Assembly (NCBI GenBank): GCA_900317685.1
Contig: ONHQ01000003.1
Location: forward strand, 1 to 64,000
Length of the DNA: 64,000 bases
Direction: 5' to 3'
Source: an uncultured Prevotella sp.
GTDB taxonomy: Bacteria > Bacteroidota > Bacteroidia > Bacteroidales > Bacteroidaceae
The notes under the pieces were generated by a model, which worked only from the letters and a program-made list of their open reading frames with translations, did no database searches and was not told the origin of the DNA. Positions 25,668 to 35,276 of the stretch are shown here, in pieces (positions within the stretch are counted from its first letter, which is position 1; every line of letters starts with the position of its first letter). Made by a program: the position numbers and the translations under genes.

Positions 25668-28600
25668 TTAGAAGTTAAGGTTCAAGCCGAAGACAAAGCT
25701 GCGGCTCTTTGGGTAAGCGGAATAGTCGACACTCGGGGTGAGGGTGGTCTTCTTCATCGTGTCGTTTTCGGGGTCGAAGCCACTGTAGCCGGTGATGCAG
25801 AACACGTTGTAGGCTGTGGCGTAGAAGCGCAGACTGTTGATGCCCAGCTTGTTGGTGACAAACTTAGGCAGCGTGTAGCCCAGCGTGAGCGTGTTGAGGC
25901 GCAGGAAGCTCGCATCCTCGATGGCCCAGTCGGTGAGCACCATCTTGCTCATGTAGGGGCTCCACATGGTGGTGTTTTGGTTGAGCTGGGTGAGTCGTGC
26001 CGGGTCGTTGGTGATCAGTCCGGTCTCAGGGTCGAGGTTGGTCCATCGCTTTCCGCTCTCCATGATGTCGCAGAGGTTGCGGTAGATATACTTGCCGGAG
26101 GTGGTGTACTCAATTTTGTTGGCGTTGTACTCTTGGTTGCCGATCTCGAAGCTGAACTGAGCGCTGAGGTCGAATCCGTAGGCACGGGCGTTGATGCCGA
26201 AGCCGCCGTAGGCATCGGGAGCCACGTCGCCGATGATGTCATAGTCCTTGGCTGTGACCTTATGGTCGCCGTCGAGGTCTTTGAGTTTCATGCTGCCCGG
26301 ACGTACCTTGCCGACAACGGCACTGGCATCGTCAACGCCCTCTTTGAGCGTCCACGTGTCTGTGGCGGCATCGTAGCCAGTGAAGTCGCTGACCTCGTAG
26401 CGTCCGGCATTGCGGTAGCCACGGATCTGGCCAACACGTCCGCCGACGGCGATGACATATTCCTTGTCGATTTCAGAGGAAGCCCAGCGGCTCTCCTGAC
26501 AGAAGTTCTCCATGCCGAGCGACTTGATCTTGGTCTTGTTCAGTCCGATGTTGCCGTTGATGTCGAGTCCATAGTTGTGTTTGTTGATGGCATGCCAGGT
26601 GAAGGTAGCCTCGAAGCCGCGGTTCTGAGTCTTGCCGAGATTGCGATACTGATAGTCATAACCGGTACCAGCCACAGGGAAGGCGATGAGCAGATCCTTG
26701 GTGGTGTTGCGGTAGTATTCAAACGTACCATTGAGCTTTCCGCCGAAGAGCGTCCAGTCGAGTCCGATGTTGCGGGTGATGGTTGTCTCCCACTTCAGGT
26801 CAGGGTTGGCCATATAGTTGGAGGGTCGCAGCGGATTGTTGAAGCCGTTGACCCAGGTACGCTGGCTGGAGCTGGCATCATAGGCACTGTACTCCTGAAT
26901 GAGCTGTCCCGAGGGGATGTTGTTGTTGCCGGCGGTACCGTAGCTAAAACGCAGTTTCAAGTCGTCGAGCCATTTCTTTGTGCCTTTCATAAACGGCTCG
27001 GAGGTGATACGCCAGGCCAGGGCAGCGGAGGGGAAGTAGCCCCAGCGGTTGTCCTTGCTGAACTTTGAGGAAGCATCAGCACGGAAGGTGAAGCTCACCA
27101 GATACTTGTCCATGAAGCCATAGTTGGCACGGGTGAAGAACGAGAGCAGCTTGTCGTCGGGATTGTAGTAGTCGCTTGTGGCGGATGCGGTGCCCGTGCC
27201 GGAGAGTCTCCATGCTGTGTTGGCATCGTAGTCGACGGGGAAGCCTACGACCTGGTTGAGGTTTTCATGCTGTTTGGTGATGATATACTCGTGTCCGACG
27301 AGCCATGTCAGATTATGATTCTTGTTGTTGATGAGATCCTTGAAATCATAGTTGAGCGTGTTGGTATTGCGGAAACGGTGCCGGTCAGTGTTGTCGAGGG
27401 TGATGATAGGATGTCCCGTATACTCTTGGGAGGCATAGTTGCGCACCTGGTAGGAAGTCAGACCGAAGAAGCGCTGGTCGTACTGTGTATAGTAGTCATA
27501 GCCGAACTCAGTCTTTGCCGTAAGGTTCTTGATGAATTCCCAACCGAACGATCCGCTGAGGTTGAGGTTCTTGCGGTTTTTCTTGCGGTCGTTGTCGGCA
27601 GCGGAGGTGACGGGGTCGTAGAGGTTCATATCATCGTCGTCGAACGAGGCGTTCTCTGTTGCGAGGCCCTTCAAGGGGATTGGAGGATAGATGACGGCGT
27701 CCTTGAGTCGCTTATCTGTGTCGTAAGAGCCAGTAGCATCGTTGGCACCGCCACCACGGATGTCGGTGTTGCTGAAACGAGCCTGGAAGTCAAGCGTGGT
27801 GCGCTTGGTGGGCTTGGAGTTGAGTTTGAGCGAGAAGTTGTCACGCTTGAAGTTCGAGCCGACCATGATGGCCTTGTCGTTCATGTGGGCATAGCTGAAG
27901 GCATACTTGATGGATTCCGATCCTCCCGTGATGTTGAGGCTTTGGTTGAAGGTGTGGCCCACGCGTCCGTAGGCGATGTCCTGCCAGTCGTTGCCTTGTA
28001 CGTTGTCGTAGAGGTCGAGATCTTGATAGTTGCCTAAGAGCGAGGTGAAGGATGAGATCTTCGACGGGTCGTTGTTGTTTTTCAGCAGTGCGAGCTCATA
28101 TTGCCACCGTGCGTAGTCGCCGGGCTGTAGCACGTCCACCTTCTTTGCGATTTTCTTCCAGCTGTAGTATGCGTTGTAGCTCACGCTGACCTTTCCCTGC
28201 TTTCCTTTCTTTGTGGTGACGAGGATGACACCGTTGGCACCACGGCTACCATAGATAGCGGTGGAGGAGGCATCCTTGAGCACGGTGATGTCCTCGATGT
28301 CGGTAGCGGGGATGTTGCTGATGTCGTCCACGGGGAAGCCGTCGACGATGAACAGCGGGTCGTTGCTCTGCGTGATGGAGCCACCGCCGCGCACGCGGAT
28401 TTTCACCGTGGCATCGGGTGAACCTTCGGAAGTAGACACCTGTACACCGGCAAGCTTACCGGTCAGGGCTTCCTCGGCACTGGCCACAGGCACCTCGACG
28501 AGCGACTTGTTGTCGACCGTAGCGACAGAGCCGGTGAGGTCTTTACGCTTCACCGAGCCATAGCCGATGACCACCACGTCGTTGAGGTTGTTGGCGTCGT

Positions 28601-28898
28601 CTTCCATCTTTATGGAGAGCGAAGAGCGGTTGCCGACAGTCACGGTCTGGGTTTTCATACCCACGTAACTGATCTTAAGCGTCTTCTTTCCACCTTTCAT
28701 ATCAATAGAGAACTTTCCGTCAAGGTCGGTGACGGTACCGTTGCCAGGCAAGCCGACCTCTTGCACGGTGGCGCCAATGATGGGCTCTCCCGACTTATCG
28801 GTGATCGTACCCTTGACGATTTGTGCATTGATGTCAGCGGCACAAACGAGCAGACCGGTGAGAAGCGCGGCCCGCATTTTGTTGAGATTGTTAGCCAT
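25668..28898 (-). CDS. SusC/RagA-family TonB-dependent outer-membrane transporter
   Basis: Predicted 1076 residues. After a signal peptide (MRAALLTGLLVCAADINAQ) comes a carboxypeptidase-regulatory-like domain (about 28-110; VKGTITDKSGEPIIGATV), the plug (about 120-240; VVVIGYGSVKRKDLTGSV, RGGGSITQSNDPLFIVDGFP) and the 22-strand barrel ending SFVFGLNLNF. ATG 28898 (MANNLNK) is chosen because the earlier in-frame ATG at 28964 lies in the promoter. It imports oligosaccharides with its SusD partner. No N-terminal sigma/anti-sigma signalling domain is present, consistent with HTCS control. Confidence 0.95.
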   Translation of the reverse strand: MANNLNKMRAALLTGLLVCAADINAQIVKGTITDKSGEPIIGATVQEVGLPGNGTVTDLDGKFSIDMKGGKKTLKISYVGMKTQTVTVGNRSSLSIKMEDDANNLNDVVVIGYGSVKRKDLTGSVATVDNKSLVEVPVASAEEALTGKLAGVQVSTSEGSPDATVKIRVRGGGSITQSNDPLFIVDGFPVDDISNIPATDIEDITVLKDASSTAIYGSRGANGVILVTTKKGKQGKVSVSYNAYYSWKKIAKKVDVLQPGDYARWQYELALLKNNNDPSKISSFTSLLGNYQDLDLYDNVQGNDWQDIAYGRVGHTFNQSLNITGGSESIKYAFSYAHMNDKAIMVGSNFKRDNFSLKLNSKPTKRTTLDFQARFSNTDIRGGGANDATGSYDTDKRLKDAVIYPPIPLKGLATENASFDDDDMNLYDPVTSAADNDRKKNRKNLNLSGSFGWEFIKNLTAKTEFGYDYYTQYDQRFFGLTSYQVRNYASQEYTGHPIITLDNTDRHRFRNTNTLNYDFKDLINNKNHNLTWLVGHEYIITKQHENLNQVVGFPVDYDANTAWRLSGTGTASATSDYYNPDDKLLSFFTRANYGFMDKYLVSFTFRADASSKFSKDNRWGYFPSAALAWRITSEPFMKGTKKWLDDLKLRFSYGTAGNNNIPSGQLIQEYSAYDASSSQRTWVNGFNNPLRPSNYMANPDLKWETTITRNIGLDWTLFGGKLNGTFEYYRNTTKDLLIAFPVAGTGYDYQYRNLGKTQNRGFEATFTWHAINKHNYGLDINGNIGLNKTKIKSLGMENFCQESRWASSEIDKEYVIAVGGRVGQIRGYRNAGRYEVSDFTGYDAATDTWTLKEGVDDASAVVGKVRPGSMKLKDLDGDHKVTAKDYDIIGDVAPDAYGGFGINARAYGFDLSAQFSFEIGNQEYNANKIEYTTSGKYIYRNLCDIMESGKRWTNLDPETGLITNDPARLTQLNQNTTMWSPYMSKMVLTDWAIEDASFLRLNTLTLGYTLPKFVTNKLGINSLRFYATAYNVFCITGYSGFDPENDTMKKTTLTPSVDYSAYPKSRSFVFGLNLNF

Positions 28899-28961
28899 AC
28901 GATTGTCTTTAGTTATGTTTTTTTTCTTAGTTATCGGTTTCCAATGGTGTAGGTGACGATT

Positions 28962-28969
28962 CAAAATTA
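28962..28969 (-). promoter_or_regulatory. -7 element TAATTTTG of the susC operon
   Basis: Reads TAATTTTG on the minus strand, about 64 bases before the susC ATG. It continues GAATC; the pectinase promoter at 32918 has the same TAATTTTGAA core, so the two may be co-regulated. Confidence 0.6.
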
Positions 28970-29035
28970 CGGAAAATTTTGTTATCTATATCCTTTTCTT
29001 TTTTTAAAATTTCACCTCTGGGACGATTTTCCCCC

Positions 29036-32000
29036 TCAAAAAGTACTATTTTCTCCGTTTGCTATGGCTTCGGGACCAAAACCACCTATGTCGTTCGCCG
29101 CACGCACGGTCCACTTTCCAGTGGCGGGAGTGGCGGAAAATGACGTGGCGGTAGTGATCGCTTGCAGTACATTGTTGTGGAAGACAGCGTAGGCAGTGGC
29201 CTGCGGAGTAGCCTTCCAGCTCAGTTTGTTTTTTGAGATTTGCAGTCCCGATACGGTGAGATCTTCTGTCAACGCTTTGGGATTCCATGTCGGGAACATG
29301 CGCTCATAGCTGAAATTGGCAGCCTGGCTGTCGCTCAGAATGGTGGAGTGGGGGCCATCGTAAGAGTTGATGGTGTGGCTGGCAGGAGACAGCGTCGTGC
29401 CGTCGGCACTCTGTGTGAGGTATTCGGCAAGGACATAGGGGTTGGTAGCGTTCATGCCCTTCTCGACCCAACGCTCGGGAAGAATCGTAGCGGCAGCGTT
29501 GGCGTCAAGCACGGTATGGAGAAAGACACTGATGGGTTGGTTGCGCCATGTGCGGCCGTAGCACCACGAGCCCTTGCCCTGAGACAAGTCGACGATGCGG
29601 CAATGGTCAAAGACATAGCCGAAAGGAGTCGTCGTAGACGGGGCGGTGATGATGCGGCGGCCTGTGCCGTCGGCATTGCGGGGCTCCAGGCTCAGCGTGG
29701 TGTTGTCGAAGCGGATGTCTCCGCCACCACAGATGAAGTCTACGGTGCCGTGGATGTCGCAGTTGCGGAAATAAGCTTGCATCGCTGTGTTGCTGCTGTA
29801 GTAGGTGTCCTGATGGGATAGCATCCTCACCTTATTATATATGGTGTGGTTGCCGGCGTCCTGCATGACAGCGGCACGTCCGGCTCTGCCAGCCTCGTAA
29901 TACGCAAGGGCATTGTTGAGCGTGAGGTCCTGGAGATAGAGCCCGGAGCGGGTGTTGAGAAACATATCGGCCAGTCCCAGACCTTCCTGCTCCGTTCGGG
30001 GGCGGGTGACGAGGATGGTAGAGTCCATGCTCTGACCGATGATCGAGAGACTGTCGGCGGGAAAGGTCTGTTCCGTCATGTTGCCAAAGTCATAAACGCC
30101 ATTGGGCAGAAATATTTTTATGCGTTGGCACTTGCTTTCAGTATCGGCGATTGTGTGGAAGATGTCGAGTACCGACTGAGCGTCGCCGGGTTTGGCAATG
30201 TAGTATCCGGCCGTCTTCTGAGACTCATGCAGTGCCTCCATCTCAAGGCTGGCCCAGATAAAGGGACCTACGCCCTTGGCGTCGTTGTCGCGGATGGGCT
30301 CGCTGATGTAATAGTCGAAACTGCCGTCGCGCTTGTAGTTGGGCTTCTTCACGAGCGGGCCGGGACCGGGTCCCAAGCCGCTGACAGCACAGCAGTGGGT
30401 GAGTGAAATGGTTTTATCGTCGTTGACACGGATGAAGTGTCGCAGGATGCCCTCGTAAGCTTTGATGCCGGCTGAGAGGTAGTTGACCGACCGGCCGTCC
30501 ACGTTGGCACTCTTCGGAAGGTTGCCGGTGCGCACGCCTTTCAGCAGTACGTAGGCGAACATGCAGGAGGCGGTGGACTCAAGATAGTTGCAGGGGTCGT
30601 TGACATCCATGACGTCGTACCACACACCGCTTTTCCCGTCCTGATATTTCACCACGGCAGTCATCACCTTTTGGAGCAGTTGCCGCAACTCAGCACGACG
30701 GGCATAGTTTTCGGGCAACACGTCGAGCACCTCGGTGATGGCCATGGCATACCATCCAAGAGCCCGTGCCCAGGTGTGTTGGCTCTGTCCTGTGGTTTTG
30801 TCGGCCCAAAACACGCTGTGGGTTTCGTCCCAGGCGTGTTTCCAAAGTCCTGTGGCGGTATCGAAGGTACGCCGGTCGGTGGTCGTGATCTGCTTCACGG
30901 CATCGTCGTAGACTTTGCGGGCTTGGCGCGGCGAGAGGTGGTTCTTGGCATAGAGACAGCGGAAGGGCAGTCCCATGAAGATGCCGTCGAGCCATACCTG
31001 ACGGGCATAGATGGCCTTGTGCCAATACACGCCGTCGGTAGTACGCGGCTGCTTGTTTAGCTGATCAAAGAATATTTTGAGAGCTTGGTCTCTGCCTTGG
31101 CGTGCAGCGTTAGCGGCTGTCGTGCTTGGCTTTTCCTTGTCGAGCTGCTGCATTCGCTCCACGAGTTTGGCAGGCCGCACGTTGTCGAGGTTATAGTCTT
31201 TTTGGCTGTAGCCGGTGACCTTACCGTCATCAGTAATCATGTGCCTCAGATAGGCTTCGAGATATTTCCGGATGGTGTCACCGCCATGGCGGAGATAGGT
31301 GTCGAGCATGCCTTCGAGCTCAATGCCGACAGCGTAGTTCCATTTGGGCTTCTTGGCGAAGTCGAGCAACCAGGGCTGCGGATTGCGCAGCATCTCGGAG
31401 TAGGTCATCCACTCGGCATATGAGGAGTAGGGATTGGAAGCGTTGTCTTGAATGAGATTGCCATTGATGTAGAGATTGTCATAGACCATGTTGCTGGTCT
31501 GACCGGTGACGGAGACAGGTTTCTTCTTCACACCGTTGAAACGGCAATTGCGTACGGTGATGTCCTGCACATTGACGGTGGTGTCGAGTCCGATGACGAG
31601 GATGCCGTAGTCGCTCTTGTCGCAGGTCACGTTTTCCATCGTCACGTTGCGCACTAAAGGATTGAAGCCTCGATAGCAAGCCTCACGGGGCTCATAGTCG
31701 AGGTTGATCTTCAGCACAGCCTCACTGCACTGTCCTACCTTGATGTTGCGCATGTTGATGTTCTCAATGATGCCGCCTCGACAGTTGTTGGTCTTGATGC
31801 GCAGCACACGCTCAAGATTGGGCGAGTCCATCATACAATCCTCGGCGAAGACATTCTGACAGCCTCCGGAAATCTCAGATCCGATGACTACGGCACCGTG
31901 TCCGTCCTCCATCTTGCAGTTGCGGATAATGATGTTTCGGGATGGTCTTTGCCAAAGACGGCCGTCGTTGTTGCGTCCGCTCTTGATGGCGATGCAGTCG

Positions 32001-32872
32001 TCACCTGTGTGGAACGAGCAGCTTTTGATGATAACGTTCTCGCAGGCTTCGGGATCGCAGCCGTCACCGTTGGGACCTTCGTTCCATATCTTCACGTCGT
32101 CGACGGTGATGCTTTTTGACAGCAGAGGATGGATGACCCAGAAAGGAGAGTTGATCAGATGCACGCCCTTGATGAGCACGCGCTCACACTGCATGACGTT
32201 GATGAGCTGCGGGCGCAGGCCTTGGCCGCGTCCGAACCGCCGCTTGTCGGGGTCTACGCCGTCCTCAGCCATTTTCTGCAGGTGGTCGCGTGAGCCCAGG
32301 CTCTGTGACTCTTTGGTCACACCGGCCTTGTAGCCAAAGCGCTCCTTACCGCACATGGCCCACCACGTGGCATTGCTGCCGCCGCCGTCGACGGTGCCTT
32401 CACCGGTGATGGCGATGTCGGTGGCCTCGCGGGCATAGATACATGGACTGTAGTTCCAACACTCCAGTCCCTCCCAGCTCGTTTTGACGAGCGGATAGAG
32501 CTTGGTGTCGAAGACAAAGCTCAGCGTGGCACCTTTGCTGATGACGAGGTTGACGTGGCTCAGCAGGTGCAGCGCACCTGTGCGCCACGTACCTGCGGGA
32601 ATGACAACACGTCCACCGCCACTCTTCGACATCTCGGCGATGGCACGGTTGATAGCTTTTTGATTTTTTGCGGCACTGGCCTTCGGGCTGGCACCATAAT
32701 GGGTGACGAGCACTTCCCGGTCGGGCTGCTGAGGTAAGACGGTGGCGCTCTCGATGCGCTTCACAGCCTCGTAGTCCCAGGCTGAGGCCTGCTCAGACCA
32801 GAGAGCCAGGAGCAAGAAACAGAGAAGCAGCTTCACCGTCGTCTGTAATGAATTCAAGAGTCTTTGCGTCAT
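29036..32872 (-). CDS. Trimodular pectinase: GH28 + GH105 + CE8
   Basis: Predicted 1278 residues, secreted (signal peptide ending SEQASA). Residues about 45-480 are a GH28 polygalacturonase with catalytic motifs NGDGCD (~271), TGDDC (~289), DGHG (~323) and RIK (~357). Residues about 505-880 are GH105 unsaturated galacturonyl hydrolase, with WLDGIFMG (~629) and HAWDE. Residues about 895-1150 are a CE8 pectin methylesterase with HQDTYY (~1021), GTVDFICGGG (~1044) and GRTWR (~1106). A FnIII-like tail ends the chain. Together these de-esterify homogalacturonan, trim it and remove unsaturated ends. The frame is uninterrupted. It precedes susC, with its own promoter. Confidence 0.92.
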   Translation of the reverse strand: MTQRLLNSLQTTVKLLLCFLLLALWSEQASAWDYEAVKRIESATVLPQQPDREVLVTHYGASPKASAAKNQKAINRAIAEMSKSGGGRVVIPAGTWRTGALHLLSHVNLVISKGATLSFVFDTKLYPLVKTSWEGLECWNYSPCIYAREATDIAITGEGTVDGGGSNATWWAMCGKERFGYKAGVTKESQSLGSRDHLQKMAEDGVDPDKRRFGRGQGLRPQLINVMQCERVLIKGVHLINSPFWVIHPLLSKSITVDDVKIWNEGPNGDGCDPEACENVIIKSCSFHTGDDCIAIKSGRNNDGRLWQRPSRNIIIRNCKMEDGHGAVVIGSEISGGCQNVFAEDCMMDSPNLERVLRIKTNNCRGGIIENINMRNIKVGQCSEAVLKINLDYEPREACYRGFNPLVRNVTMENVTCDKSDYGILVIGLDTTVNVQDITVRNCRFNGVKKKPVSVTGQTSNMVYDNLYINGNLIQDNASNPYSSYAEWMTYSEMLRNPQPWLLDFAKKPKWNYAVGIELEGMLDTYLRHGGDTIRKYLEAYLRHMITDDGKVTGYSQKDYNLDNVRPAKLVERMQQLDKEKPSTTAANAARQGRDQALKIFFDQLNKQPRTTDGVYWHKAIYARQVWLDGIFMGLPFRCLYAKNHLSPRQARKVYDDAVKQITTTDRRTFDTATGLWKHAWDETHSVFWADKTTGQSQHTWARALGWYAMAITEVLDVLPENYARRAELRQLLQKVMTAVVKYQDGKSGVWYDVMDVNDPCNYLESTASCMFAYVLLKGVRTGNLPKSANVDGRSVNYLSAGIKAYEGILRHFIRVNDDKTISLTHCCAVSGLGPGPGPLVKKPNYKRDGSFDYYISEPIRDNDAKGVGPFIWASLEMEALHESQKTAGYYIAKPGDAQSVLDIFHTIADTESKCQRIKIFLPNGVYDFGNMTEQTFPADSLSIIGQSMDSTILVTRPRTEQEGLGLADMFLNTRSGLYLQDLTLNNALAYYEAGRAGRAAVMQDAGNHTIYNKVRMLSHQDTYYSSNTAMQAYFRNCDIHGTVDFICGGGDIRFDNTTLSLEPRNADGTGRRIITAPSTTTPFGYVFDHCRIVDLSQGKGSWCYGRTWRNQPISVFLHTVLDANAAATILPERWVEKGMNATNPYVLAEYLTQSADGTTLSPASHTINSYDGPHSTILSDSQAANFSYERMFPTWNPKALTEDLTVSGLQISKNKLSWKATPQATAYAVFHNNVLQAITTATSFSATPATGKWTVRAANDIGGFGPEAIANGENSTF
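29828..29846 (-). repeat. AT-rich motif embedded in the pectinase gene
   Basis: The minus strand reads CACCATATATAATAAGGTG in frame, coding Thr-Ile-Tyr-Asn-Lys-Val in the CE8 module. It shares 18 identical bases with 1263-1280. The AT-rich codons (ATA TAT AAT AAG) stand out from the GC-richer surroundings. Confidence 0.6.
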
Positions 32873-32917
32873 TTCTTTTTGATGGATTGATTAGTATTGG
32901 CTTTTAGTTGACTGGTT

Positions 32918-32925
32918 CAAAATTA
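32918..32925 (-). promoter_or_regulatory. -7 element TAATTTTG of the pectinase gene
   Basis: Reads TAATTTTG on the minus strand, 46 bases before the ATG at 32872, followed by AACC. Confidence 0.6.
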
Positions 32926-33056
32926 AGAAAATAATTCCAAACCCTTTTGCTCGCATATTCCCTTTTTCTACTCGGCGGAAGATTCTACCCCCATTTAAAT
33001 ACGATTTTACACAGAAAGGAGCGCGCGGGCAGTAGCTTGCTTGGGAGAAAAAATAA

Positions 33057-33091
33057 AAGCCATTGCTCACCTTGGCGGTGTGCAATGGCTT
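33057..33091 (-). terminator. Terminator of the M3 peptidase gene
   Basis: AAGCCATTGC (33057-33066) pairs with GCAATGGCTT (33082-33091), with an inner CACC/GGTG. On the minus strand it is followed by TTATTTTTTC. It lies 26 bases beyond the stop codon. Confidence 0.85.
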
Positions 33092-33116
33092 CATATATGG
33101 ATTGCGGTCAGCGAGA

Positions 33117-35249
33117 TTACAGTCCTCTCATCTTCAGCAAGGCCTGTGCGTCGGGCTGCTGCAGGCCGGTGAAGCTTGTGAACGCCTTCATCAGGTCTGC
33201 GGTGTAGCCGCGGCTGAGGATCTTGTCACGGAACTCGTCGCCCGTGGTGCGCTTGAGAGCACCCTTCTGCTTGAATGTCATGGCGATGTTGTCAGCCAAC
33301 ACCTCGGTCCACAGATAGCTGTAGTAGCCCGCTGCGTAGCCTCCGCCCCAGACATGATTGAAGTAGGAGGTGAAGTAGCGGGGAGGAATCTGAGTGTCGA
33401 GGAGTCCCACCTTCTTCAGTGCTTCCTGCTCAAAGGTAGTAGCCCGAGCGGCGGTGGGGACGGCGTTCGACGGCAGCATGGCCCATGCCATATCGGCACA
33501 TGTGGCTGCTAAGTTCTCTCCCAAAGCATAGCACGGCTGGAAGTTGATCGACTCCATCATCTTTTCCTTCAGAGCCTCGGGCATGTGCTCTCCTCGGCTG
33601 TTGATGGCGTAGTGGTCAAAGACCTCGGGGATGGAGGCAAAGCTCTCGTTGAACTGTGACGGCATCTCCACGAAGTCACGGGGCACGGCCGTGCCGCTGA
33701 GTGTGTTGCACTCGCAGTTGGAGAGAATGCCGTGCAGGGCATGACCAAACTCATGGAACATGGTGGTCACTTCATCCCACGTCACATAGGAAGGCTGTCC
33801 TTCGGGCGCTTTGGCAAAGTTGCACACATTATATATAATAGGTAACTGATTCCATGCTTTGCTCTGCTTGGCAAAGGAACTCATCCAGGCACCACCACGC
33901 TTGGTGGGGCGGCGGAAGTAGTCGCTGTAGAACAGGGCGATGGGCTTGCCCGTGCTGTCTGATACCTCAAAGACCTTCATGTCGGCGTGATAGGTGGGAA
34001 GGTCTTTGCGCTCCTTGAAGTTTAAGCCGTAGACACGGTGGGCGGCATAGAACACGCCGTTGACCTGCACGCTGTCGATGTTGAAATAAGGCTTCACCTC
34101 GTCCTCAGACAGATTGAGTTGTGCCTTCTTCATCTTGGCAGAGTAGTAGAAACGGTCGTAGGGCTGGAGGTGGAAGTCCGGGCCCTGGGTCTGACGGGCG
34201 TAAGCCTCGATGGCGGCTGTCTCTTTGTCAGCGTTGGGGCGGTAAGCCTTGATGAGGTTGTTCAGGAAAGCATAGACGTTATCCGGAGTCTTGGCCATCG
34301 TTTTCTCCAGCGAGTAAGCAGCATAATTGGGATAACCCATGATCTCGCCCTTTTCGGCTCTGAGTTTTGCCATCTCCACGACAATGGGCAGTGTGTTGTA
34401 TTTACCTGTACCGTCGCTGCGATGGATGGAAGCCTCATAGACGCGGCGGCGTAGGTCGCGGTTGTCGAGGTTGGTGAGAATGGGCTGCTGTGTGGTGTTG
34501 ATGATCACGATAGCGTATGGTGCCTTGGCGCCCCGGCTCTGCGCGTCCTTCTCACATTGTGCGATGTCGGCGTCGCTGAGTCCGGCAAGCTCCTCTTTGC
34601 TGTTGACCCATACGACAGCATTGTTGGTGGCTTCCTGAAGTTGTGTGCCCCATTGCTGTTGCAGGTCGGAGATGCGCTTGTTGATCTGTTCGACACGGTT
34701 TTTCTTCTCTTTAGAGAGGAGGGCGCCGTTGCGGACAAAGCCTTTGTAGATTTCCTCTAAGAGCCGGCGGTCTTCACCTTTGAGTTTGGTATACTCGTGG
34801 TCGTAGACATATTTCACGCGGCGGAAGAGCTTCTCGTTGAACGAGATGTCGTTGTCCAGTTGGGTGAGCTGAGGCATGATGACTTTCTCTGTCGCAGCGA
34901 TCTCGGGTGTCTTGTCAGCCTCGTCGACACAGAAGAAGATGCTGGAGACGCGGTCCAAAAGCTTCCCGCTGTTCTCGTAAGCAAGGATGGTATTGCGGAA
35001 TGTTGGTGTCTGTTTGCTCTCAGCGATGGCGTTGATGGCCTTGCGCTGCTGGGCAATGGCTGCTTCCAGAGCGGGCAGATAGTCGCTGGCTTTGATGCGG
35101 TTGAAGTCCGGAGCACCAAAGGACAGTGTACTGGGAGTGAGCAGTGGGTTGGTCGCCTTGGCTGAGGTCGCAGAGTTTTGCGCCATGGACAGCATGACTG
35201 ACGACGATAATCCTACTGTCAGAAGTGTTTTTCTAATTTTTGCGTTCAT
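33117..35249 (-). CDS. dcp: M3-family metallopeptidase (peptidyl-dipeptidase Dcp-like)
   Basis: Predicted 710 residues with a signal peptide (SSSVMLSMAQ), so probably periplasmic. The thermolysin-type zinc motif HEFGH occurs in TMFHEFGHALHG, with the downstream Glu in the FVEMPSQFNE block. The order and length match Dcp-type M3 oligopeptidases, which remove dipeptides from C-termini of short peptides. It stands alone between its own terminator and a weak -7-like CATCTTTG (35290-35297, minus). An AT-rich motif copy (33829-33843) is embedded in the coding sequence. Confidence 0.92.
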   Translation of the reverse strand: MNAKIRKTLLTVGLSSSVMLSMAQNSATSAKATNPLLTPSTLSFGAPDFNRIKASDYLPALEAAIAQQRKAINAIAESKQTPTFRNTILAYENSGKLLDRVSSIFFCVDEADKTPEIAATEKVIMPQLTQLDNDISFNEKLFRRVKYVYDHEYTKLKGEDRRLLEEIYKGFVRNGALLSKEKKNRVEQINKRISDLQQQWGTQLQEATNNAVVWVNSKEELAGLSDADIAQCEKDAQSRGAKAPYAIVIINTTQQPILTNLDNRDLRRRVYEASIHRSDGTGKYNTLPIVVEMAKLRAEKGEIMGYPNYAAYSLEKTMAKTPDNVYAFLNNLIKAYRPNADKETAAIEAYARQTQGPDFHLQPYDRFYYSAKMKKAQLNLSEDEVKPYFNIDSVQVNGVFYAAHRVYGLNFKERKDLPTYHADMKVFEVSDSTGKPIALFYSDYFRRPTKRGGAWMSSFAKQSKAWNQLPIIYNVCNFAKAPEGQPSYVTWDEVTTMFHEFGHALHGILSNCECNTLSGTAVPRDFVEMPSQFNESFASIPEVFDHYAINSRGEHMPEALKEKMMESINFQPCYALGENLAATCADMAWAMLPSNAVPTAARATTFEQEALKKVGLLDTQIPPRYFTSYFNHVWGGGYAAGYYSYLWTEVLADNIAMTFKQKGALKRTTGDEFRDKILSRGYTADLMKAFTSFTGLQQPDAQALLKMRGL
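33829..33843. repeat. AT-rich motif embedded in the M3 peptidase gene
   Basis: TTATATATAATAGGT, a close variant of the dispersed motif, codes Pro-Ile-Ile-Tyr-Asn on the minus strand. It is another abrupt AT-rich patch within a GC-richer gene. Its core ATTATATATAAT is a perfect palindrome. Confidence 0.5.
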
Positions 35250-35258
35250 AGTCGACTC

Positions 35259-35276
35259 ATTATTATATATAGTATG
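35259..35276. repeat. AT-rich motif upstream of the M3 peptidase
   Basis: The minus strand reads CATACTATATATAATAAT, ten bases before the start codon at 35249. It lacks the final GGTG of the best copies. Confidence 0.4.

Noticed and set aside
32891..33094. 67-residue minus-strand frame between the pectinase and M3 peptidase genes
   Set aside because: It overlaps the pectinase promoter and the M3 peptidase terminator and has no protein-like pattern.
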